NCBI RefSeq assembly: GCF_018130245.1
Contig: NZ_JAFCKP010000014.1
Span: forward strand, 120,594 to 184,593
Reading direction: 5' to 3'
Length of the DNA: 64,000 nucleotides
Source of the DNA: Bradyrhizobium sp. SZCCT0231
GTDB taxonomy: Bacteria; Pseudomonadota; Alphaproteobacteria; Rhizobiales; Xanthobacteraceae
Numbering within the stretch: the stretch's first letter is position 1; each line of letters opens with the position of its first letter. Positions 58,666 through 64,000 of the stretch are shown here, piece by piece. Under the pieces are notes generated by a model that worked only from the letters and a program-made list of their open reading frames with translations, made no database searches and had not been told where the DNA came from. A program made the position numbers and the translations under genes.

Positions 58666-59670
58666 ATGATCGGAATTGCACGGCTCGCAGCTGCCGGCCT
58701 GTTGGCGATCATGGCGATGGGCACGGCGCGGGCCGAGGATGCGCTGAAGGCCAAGATCGGCGTGCTCCGCCTGTCGTCCTCCGCGCCTGTCTTCATCGCG
58801 CAGGACAAGGGCTATTTCCGCGACGCCGGCCTGGAGGTCGAGCTGAAGTTCTTCGACGCGGCGCAGCCGATCGCGGTGGCCACCACCTCGGGCGACGTCG
58901 ATTTCGGCGTCACCGCCTTCACCGCCGGTCTCTACAATCTCGCCGGCAAGGGCGTGCTGAAGGTGATCGGCGGCATGAGCCGCGAGAAGCCCGGCTATCC
59001 CCTGATCGGCTATTTCGCCAGCAACAACGCCTATGCGAGCGGTCTGAAGACGCCGAAGGACCTTGCGGGCAAGCGCGTGGCGATGACGCAGGTCGGATCG
59101 AGCTTTCACTATTCGCTCGGCCTGCTGGCCGACAAATACGGCTTCAAGCTGGCGGACGTGAAGATCGTGCCGCTGCAATCGCTGTCGAATGCAGCGGCTG
59201 CGCTAAAGGGCGAGACTGTCGATGCCGCGCTGCTCCCCATCTCCACCGCGCGAAAACTGATGGACGAAGGCGGCGCGAAATTCCTGGGCTGGGTCGGCGA
59301 CGAGACGCCCTGGCAGTTAGGGGCGGTATTCGCCTCGCCGAAGACGCTGACCAACAAGGCGCTGGTGACGAAATTCCTCGGCGTGCTCGCGAAAGCCGAC
59401 CGCGAATATCACGACGTCATCCTCGCCGCGATGAAGGACGGCGTCGCCCCGATCAACGAGCAGACAAAACCGCTGCTGGAGATCATCGCGAAGTACACCA
59501 ACCTGCCGGTCGAGCAGGTGGTCGGCAACTGCGCCTATATCGATCCCGACGGTAAGCTCGACGTGAAGAACGTCGACAACCAGATCAAATGGCTGCAGGA
59601 GCAGGGTTTTGCGGACAAGGGTTTTGATACGAATGCGATCATCGCCAAGGATTTTGTGAAGGCGGATTGA
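58666..59670 (+). CDS. ABC transporter substrate-binding protein (NMT1/SsuA type)
   Basis: A 334-residue exported protein. Signal peptide 1-23 (cleavage near ARA-EDA). KIGVLRLSSSAPVFIAQDKG, YFRDAGLEVELKFFDAAQPI and TSGDVDFGVTAFTAGLYNLA match the SsuA/NMT1 family that binds sulfonates, taurine, thiamine precursors or aromatic acids. The ligand cannot be named. AGAGGAAACGGG precedes the ATG. First gene of the SBP-ATPase-permease set; a strong hairpin lies between it and the ATPase gene. Confidence 0.88.
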   Translation: MIGIARLAAAGLLAIMAMGTARAEDALKAKIGVLRLSSSAPVFIAQDKGYFRDAGLEVELKFFDAAQPIAVATTSGDVDFGVTAFTAGLYNLAGKGVLKVIGGMSREKPGYPLIGYFASNNAYASGLKTPKDLAGKRVAMTQVGSSFHYSLGLLADKYGFKLADVKIVPLQSLSNAAAALKGETVDAALLPISTARKLMDEGGAKFLGWVGDETPWQLGAVFASPKTLTNKALVTKFLGVLAKADREYHDVILAAMKDGVAPINEQTKPLLEIIAKYTNLPVEQVVGNCAYIDPDGKLDVKNVDNQIKWLQEQGFADKGFDTNAIIAKDFVKAD

Positions 59671-59696
59671 TGCTGACTCTCGCAGCGAGCTATCTG

Positions 59697-59734
59697 CCAC
59701 CCTCCCCTGGAGGGGTCCCTCCAGGGGAGGGTGG
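59697..59734. repeat. perfect hairpin repeat between SBP and ABC ATPase genes
   Basis: CCACCCTCCCCTGGAG and its exact reverse complement around a six-base loop (GGGTCC). No T-tract follows. It may protect the upstream mRNA from decay, so that binding protein is made in excess, or be a dispersed intergenic repeat. Confidence 0.75.
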
Positions 59735-59752
59735 AGAGAGCGGGTTTGCCAC

Positions 59753-60526
59753 ATGGACCTGATCGCCAACCACATCACCCACCGCTTCGGCGATCTTGCC
59801 GTGCTCGACGACGTCTCCTTCACCGTCGGTGCCGGCGAGGTGGTCGCGATCGTCGGCCCCTCCGGCTGCGGCAAGAGCACGTTGCTGTCGATCCTGGGCG
59901 GGCTGTTGCAGCCGACCTCGGGCGCGCCCGAGCTGCGCGGCGCGCCGCCGGCAGACAGTCTCAATCCGCTCACCTTCGTGTTCCAGGATTTCGCGCTGCT
60001 GCCCTGGGCGACGGTGGAGGAGAACGTCGAATTCCCGCTGCTGCACACCCAGCTCTCGGCAGCGCAGCGCCGCGTGCTGGTCGAGGATGCCCTGCGCCGC
60101 ACCGGCCTCACCGACTTTCGCCAGACCTATCCCAAGCAGCTCTCGGGCGGCATGCGCCAGCGCGTCGGCATCTCGCGCGCGCTTGCGGTGAAGCCCGCGA
60201 TCCTCTTGATGGACGAGCCGCTGTCTGCGCTGGATTCACAGACTCGAGAGCTCTTGATGGAGGATTTCGTCCGCCTGCTCGCCGATGGCGGCATGGGCGC
60301 GGTCTACGTCACGCACAATCTCGAAGAGGCCGCCCGGCTCGCCGACCGCATCGTGGTGCTGTCGCGGCGGCCCGGCCGCATCCGCGAGGTCGTGACCGTG
60401 CCGATGACGCGTGCAGCGCGCGGCGAGGCGGCCGCGCGCGAAAAATTGCTGGCGCTGCAGAACCAGATCTGGTCGCTGATCCGCAACGAAGCCATCGATG
60501 CCGAGCGCGAGGTCCAGCATGCTTGA
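59753..60526 (+). CDS. ABC transporter ATP-binding protein (SsuB type)
   Basis: A 257-residue ATPase. Walker A VGPSGCGKSTLLS (near 34-46), Q-loop TFVFQDFALLPWATVEENVE, signature QLSGGMRQRVGISRAL, Walker B AILLMDEPLSALD, and switch His in VYVTHNLEEAARLADRI. Pairs with the permease whose start overlaps its stop codon. Confidence 0.92.
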   Translation: MDLIANHITHRFGDLAVLDDVSFTVGAGEVVAIVGPSGCGKSTLLSILGGLLQPTSGAPELRGAPPADSLNPLTFVFQDFALLPWATVEENVEFPLLHTQLSAAQRRVLVEDALRRTGLTDFRQTYPKQLSGGMRQRVGISRALAVKPAILLMDEPLSALDSQTRELLMEDFVRLLADGGMGAVYVTHNLEEAARLADRIVVLSRRPGRIREVVTVPMTRAARGEAAAREKLLALQNQIWSLIRNEAIDAEREVQHA

Positions 60527-61343
60527 TCGCGCGGCAACGGACATGGCGGCCAAGAACGAAGCGACGCGGCCCGTCCGCTTCCGCGGCGCCGGCTTCGTGC
60601 CTGCCTCGAGCCGGTACGGCGGCTGGATCGCGCTCGCTTTGGTGATCGCGATCTGGCAGGCGGCGGGCAGCGCCGGCCTTGTCAATGCGCTGTTTCTGCC
60701 GACCCCCTCTGCAATTGTCCGCGCGATCTATCAGCTCGCCGTTTCCGGCGCGCTCTGGCAGCATCTCTCGGCCTCGCTGCTGCGCATCGGCGTCGGCTGG
60801 CTGCTGGGGACCGCGGCCGGCGTCGCCGTCGGCTTCGCCATCGGCCTGTCGCGGCTCGCGCGCAGCGTCGGCATTACCTTCATCTCGGCGCTGTTTCCGA
60901 TCCCGAAGATCGCGCTGCTGCCGCTCCTGATCCTCTGGCTTGGGATCGGCGAGGAGCCGAAGATCGCGACCATTGCGCTCGGCGTATTCTTCTCGACCGC
61001 GATCTCGGTCTATAGCGGCGTCGATGCGGTGCCGCGCAACCTCATCCGCATGGCGCAGAGCTTCAACGTGCCCTTCGCCACCATCGTGCGCAAGGTGATC
61101 TGGCCGGGCGCGCTGCCCGCGATCCTCGCCGGCTTCCGCATCACCGCATCCGTCGCGCTGCTGCTCGTCGTCAGTGCCGAGATGATCGGCGCGCAATACG
61201 GCATCGGCGCCTTCGTGCTGCAGGCCGGCAATCTGATGCAGACGGATCAGCTGCTCGCGGGCGTGGTGATCCTGTCGGTGTTCGGCCTCGCGGTGGGTAA
61301 GGTAATCGGCTGGCTGGAGACGCGGCTGTTACATTGGAGGTAG
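60519..61343 (+). CDS. ABC transporter permease (SsuC type)
   Basis: A 274-residue membrane protein with about six hydrophobic spans. The coupling-loop motif is IRMAQSFNVPFATIVRKVIW followed by PGALPAILAGFRI, the standard EAA-like loop of this family. The ATG at 60519 overlaps the end of the ATPase gene by 8 bp with GAGG upstream; an ATG at 60498 is an alternative. Completes the SBP-ATPase-permease importer. Confidence 0.88.
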   Translation: MLDRAATDMAAKNEATRPVRFRGAGFVPASSRYGGWIALALVIAIWQAAGSAGLVNALFLPTPSAIVRAIYQLAVSGALWQHLSASLLRIGVGWLLGTAAGVAVGFAIGLSRLARSVGITFISALFPIPKIALLPLLILWLGIGEEPKIATIALGVFFSTAISVYSGVDAVPRNLIRMAQSFNVPFATIVRKVIWPGALPAILAGFRITASVALLLVVSAEMIGAQYGIGAFVLQAGNLMQTDQLLAGVVILSVFGLAVGKVIGWLETRLLHWR

Positions 61344-61360
61344 CTGCAAACGCCGCCACC

Positions 61361-61485
61361 GTAGGGTGGGCAAAGCGACTTGTCCGCCGTAGCTCGAAGA
61401 GCGAAGGCGGAAGCGTGCCCACCACTTCTTCATCGGTCGCGGAGGCATGGTGGGCACGGCGCAAGGGCGCCTTTGCCCACCCTAC
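61361..61485. repeat. dispersed repeat, family B copy 1
   Basis: Begins GTAGGGTGGGCAAAG and ends CTTTGCCCACCCTAC, with inner GCGTGCCCACCA / TGGTGGGCACGGC. A related copy lies at 63848-63937. Located between the convergent permease and gentisate dioxygenase genes. Confidence 0.8.
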
Positions 61486-61530
61486 GAGACTGTCCGGGAC
61501 GACACCGGGTATGGGGCCAATGCCTCGTCC

Positions 61531-62571
61531 TCACGCATTCCCGCGATCCTCGCGGAACAAATCCAGCTTCTGCTGCACCGGCCGATCCGAGAAGCTGAAC
61601 AGCACGGCGTCCTCGTCCGCCTCGTGCGTCACCCAGTGCCAGCTCGGCACCACGAACAAATCGCGCGGCCCCCATTCGAACACCGCATCGCCGATGCGGC
61701 TGCGGCCGCGGCCTTCGATCGGGCAGAACACGGTGGCGTCGGTCGAACGATAGCGCGCAGTGTTGAAACCCTTGGGCAGCAGCTGGATGAACGTGCCGAT
61801 GGTCGGCATCGCGAAATCGCCGGTCTCGGGGTTGCTGAACTTCAGCTTCAGCCCGTGGCAGGCGTCCCACTCCTGGCTCGTCCTGGCCTTCTCCAGCGCC
61901 TCACGGGTATAGGCATAGGGATAGCTGAAGATCGGCGAGGTCTTCGAGCTCCGCTTGACGTCGACCGGCAAGAGGTTGTGGCCATAGCGCGCAAAGCTGT
62001 CGCCTGCGGGTTTTGTAATTTTCTGCTGGTCCTCTTTCGCGCCTTCCGCGAAGGAGCAGTCGAAGAACTGCACCAAGGGGATGTCGAGGCCGTCGAGCCA
62101 GAACATCGGCTGATCGGTCTCATTGGAATGATCGTGCCATGTCATCGACGGCGTGATGATGAAGTCCCCTCGCTCCATCGCAGTGCGCTCGCCGTCGACG
62201 GCGGTATGGGCGCCCTTGCCTTCGAGCACGAAGCGCAGCGCTGACTGGCTGTGGCGGTGCGCGGGCGCGACGTCGCCGGGTACCACCATCTGCACGCCGG
62301 CATAGAGCGAGGTCGTGATCTTGGACTGCCCGCGCAGGCCGGGGTTCTCCAGCACCAGCACGCGCCGCTCGGCTTCCTTGGCCGTGATCAGCTTGCCGGC
62401 CTCCGTCATGTAATCGCGGATGACGTCGAACTTCCAGAGGTGAGGACGGCAGGCGCTCCTCGGCTCTGGCGTGATCAGGTCGCCCATCACCGTCCACAGC
62501 GCGGTAAGATTTTCGCCGTCGATCTTCTTGTAGAACGCCTCGCGTTCCGGCGTCTTGGTCACGGCTTCCAT
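61531..62571 (-). CDS. gentisate 1,2-dioxygenase-like double-cupin enzyme
   Basis: A 346-residue bicupin. The first cupin has APAHRHSQSALRFVLEGKGA (iron-binding histidines) and GDFIITPSMTWHDHSNETDQ; the second has DATVFCPIEGRGRSRIGDAV and RDLFVVPSWHWVTHEADEDA. This matches gentisate 1,2-dioxygenase, which opens the ring of gentisate to maleylpyruvate with Fe(II) and O2. Related salicylate dioxygenases look similar, so the substrate could also be salicylate-like. Divergent from a GST-type isomerase and a MarR gene, a normal gentisate-pathway arrangement. Confidence 0.85.
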   Translation of the reverse strand: MEAVTKTPEREAFYKKIDGENLTALWTVMGDLITPEPRSACRPHLWKFDVIRDYMTEAGKLITAKEAERRVLVLENPGLRGQSKITTSLYAGVQMVVPGDVAPAHRHSQSALRFVLEGKGAHTAVDGERTAMERGDFIITPSMTWHDHSNETDQPMFWLDGLDIPLVQFFDCSFAEGAKEDQQKITKPAGDSFARYGHNLLPVDVKRSSKTSPIFSYPYAYTREALEKARTSQEWDACHGLKLKFSNPETGDFAMPTIGTFIQLLPKGFNTARYRSTDATVFCPIEGRGRSRIGDAVFEWGPRDLFVVPSWHWVTHEADEDAVLFSFSDRPVQQKLDLFREDRGNA

Positions 62572-62680
62572 GGCGCGGCTCCCGTCGTCGTTCTCGTTGA
62601 GATTGACAGCATACTGACAATCTTTGTAGCGTCAATGGCAGCTCTGACTGCTAAGCAACGAGAAAACCGGGAGGGTTCCG

Positions 62681-63313
62681 ATGAAGCTGCATGGCTATTT
62701 CCGCTCAAGCGCCGCCTACCGCGTGCGGATCGCGCTGAACCTCAAGGGTCTCGGCGCCGAGCATCTGCCGCATCATCTGCGCAAGGGCGAGCAATGCGCC
62801 CCTAGCTATCTCGCCATCAATCCGCAGGGCTTGGTGCCGGCGCTGGAGAACGATGCAGGCACAGTGCTGACCCAATCGGTCGCGATCATCGAATGGCTCG
62901 ACGAAACGCACCCCAATCCGCCGCTGCTGCCGAAGGATCCGCTGCGGCGCGCCAAGGTGAGGGCGTTCGCGCTGGCGATCGCTTGCGACACCCATCCGGT
63001 GCAGAACCTGAAAGTGCTGGCGCGATTGCGCGAGCTCGGCCTGCCCGAGGAGAAGGTCCAGGACTGGGCCGCCTGGGTCAACCGCGAGGGCCTGTCGGCT
63101 TGCGAGACGCTGATCAAGGACGAGCCGGGCCCGTTCTGCTTCGGCGCTGCGCCGACGCTCGCCGACCTCTGCCTGGTGCCGCAGCTCGCCAATGCGCGCC
63201 GCTTCGGCGTCGATGTTTCCGCCTATCCGCGCCTGCTCACGGCGGAGGCCGCGGCCAAGGCGCTGCCGGCCTTCGCCGATGCCGCGCCGGAGAAGCAGCC
63301 CGATGCCGAGTAA
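62681..63313 (+). CDS. maleylacetoacetate/maleylpyruvate isomerase (zeta-class GST)
   Basis: A 210-residue zeta-class glutathione transferase: MKLHGYFRSSAAYRVRIALN at the start with the SSAAYRVRI active-site motif, INPQGLVPALE, LTQSVAIIEWLDE, and PTLADLCLVPQLANARRFGV near the end. It isomerises maleylpyruvate to fumarylpyruvate after gentisate cleavage, or maleylacetoacetate in tyrosine breakdown; the divergent gentisate dioxygenase favours the first. The GGAGGG site precedes the ATG. Confidence 0.9.
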   Translation: MKLHGYFRSSAAYRVRIALNLKGLGAEHLPHHLRKGEQCAPSYLAINPQGLVPALENDAGTVLTQSVAIIEWLDETHPNPPLLPKDPLRRAKVRAFALAIACDTHPVQNLKVLARLRELGLPEEKVQDWAAWVNREGLSACETLIKDEPGPFCFGAAPTLADLCLVPQLANARRFGVDVSAYPRLLTAEAAAKALPAFADAAPEKQPDAE

Positions 63314-63815
63314 GCCTTCCGCTCCGATCACGATCGACGCGGTCTATGCCGCGCCGGGCTATCTGTTCCGGCGCATGCAGCAGATCGCGGTCTCGATCTT
63401 CATGGAGGAGTGCAAGGCGTTCGACCTCACCCCGGTGCAATATGCCGCGCTGATCGCGATCCACACCCACCCCGGCATCGACGCGACCCGGCTGTCGGCG
63501 GTGATTGCCTTCGACCGCTCGACGCTCGGCAGCGTGATCGAGCGGTTGCAGGCCAAGGACTATATCGAGCGCAAGCCGGCGCCCGAGGACAAGCGCATCA
63601 AGCTGCTCTATCTGACCAAGTCAGGGGCGGCAATCCTGCGCGAGATCATCCCCGCCGTCGAACGCGCCCAGGCGCGGATGCTGGAGCCGCTCAAGCCCGC
63701 CGATCGCAAGGCGCTGATGGGTCTGCTGGCGCAACTGGTCGATCTCAACAACGAGGCCTCGCGCGTGCCGCTGCGGGCCGAGGATGCGCTGGAGCATCTG
63801 GGGAAGGGTGGGTGA
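63303..63815 (+). CDS. MarR-family transcriptional regulator
   Basis: A 170-residue winged-helix regulator: FDLTPVQYAALIAIHTHPGI, DATRLSAVIAFDRSTLGSVI (recognition helix) and DYIERKPAPEDKRIKLLYLT (wing), the standard MarR layout. Its ATG overlaps the isomerase gene end by 11 bp, so it is translated with it. Such regulators usually repress aromatic-acid operons until ligand is present. Confidence 0.9.
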   Translation: MPSKPSAPITIDAVYAAPGYLFRRMQQIAVSIFMEECKAFDLTPVQYAALIAIHTHPGIDATRLSAVIAFDRSTLGSVIERLQAKDYIERKPAPEDKRIKLLYLTKSGAAILREIIPAVERAQARMLEPLKPADRKALMGLLAQLVDLNNEASRVPLRAEDALEHLGKGG

Positions 63816-63847
63816 GGGGGCGCCACAGTGTCCGACCGCGAGATCTC

Positions 63848-63937
63848 GTAGGGTAGGCAAAGGCGCTCTTGCGCCGTGCCCACCATCTCTCCTCCAATGA
63901 CCAGATGTGGTGGGCACGCTTCGCTTTGCCCACCCTC
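63848..63937. repeat. dispersed repeat, family B copy 2
   Basis: GTAGGGTAGGCAAAGGCGC on the left and GCTTTGCCCACCCTC on the right with inner GTGCCCACCA / TGGTGGGCACG. Lies after the MarR gene. The rest of the window to 64000 shows no gene start. Confidence 0.75.
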
Positions 63938-64000
63938 ATATGGGGATTTGCGAGTCAAGGCCTTTCGGTTGGCTTGAGTGAGTTTGGCGCGGTGCGAGGG

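Noticed and set aside
57173-58681. 502-codon minus-strand frame
   Set aside because: Shadow of the FAD oxidoreductase gene, which has clear motifs on the plus strand.

Overview
The window looks like an alphaproteobacterial chromosome of the Bradyrhizobium type. It is GC-rich and carries many small soil-type catabolic operons (Bug and ABC solute-binding proteins, gentisate and CoA-ester enzymes, LysR, AraC and MarR regulators). It also has dispersed palindromic repeats of the kind seen between genes in that group. A genomic island of about 36.8 kb (9376-46223) interrupts a tRNA-Arg(CCT) gene. The 5' half of the tRNA is orphaned at the left end, and an intact tRNA (46184-46260) is rebuilt at the right end.

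Left flank (1-9375): N-terminal end of an acyl-CoA dehydrogenase, an SDR, GlsB-like and YidB-like proteins, a ketopantoate-reductase-like enzyme and two small secreted proteins. Then comes a catabolic operon of acyl-CoA synthetase, RraA-like protein, cupin and Bug-type binding protein, followed by GYD and VOC proteins.

Island, part 1 (9376-20088), integration and defence: a P4-type integrase; a small protein plus a Rad50/SbcC-like ATPase with a CPVC hook; a type II restriction-modification set (Vsr nuclease, NgoMIV-like restriction enzyme, cytosine-5 methyltransferase, small RHH-like protein); a decayed integrase; and a CBASS-like set of two successive CD-NTases and an S-4TM effector.

Island, part 2 (20085-32391), cargo: a tyrosine recombinase with mirrored core-like repeats, secreted and membrane proteins, a possible PBECR-type nuclease, a 2640-residue secreted RHS/SpvB/LamG protein whose style resembles Patescibacteria (Parcubacteria) proteins, two small membrane proteins downstream of it (immunity candidates), a divergent Ser/Thr-rich secreted protein and a trypsin-like protease.

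Island, part 3 (33098-46223), DNA mobility and maintenance: a membrane protein translationally coupled to a TraD/HerA-like ATPase, a replication-relaxation-like protein, a CCHC zinc-knuckle protein, a second TraD-like ATPase, DUF3768 and zinc-site proteins, a second integrase with excisionase and a tRNA-Ser 3'-end remnant, a P-loop ATPase, an XRE regulator, an RNase H-like protein, a B-box-like zinc protein and AlpA. I see no mating-pore (VirB) genes, so if the island transfers it is probably mobilised rather than self-transmissible.

Right flank (46261-64000): DUF4339/DUF2569 membrane protein, amidohydrolase, a DoxX-DsrE-TlpA operon with a divergent LysR gene, alpha/beta hydrolase with a divergent AraC gene, acyl-CoA dehydrogenase, ketopantoate-reductase paralog, enoyl-CoA hydratase, FAD oxidoreductase with an SsuABC-type transporter, and gentisate dioxygenase divergent from a GST-type isomerase and a MarR regulator.

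All family assignments are by reading motifs; no database search was run. Start codons were chosen from ribosome-binding sites and family-like N-termini.
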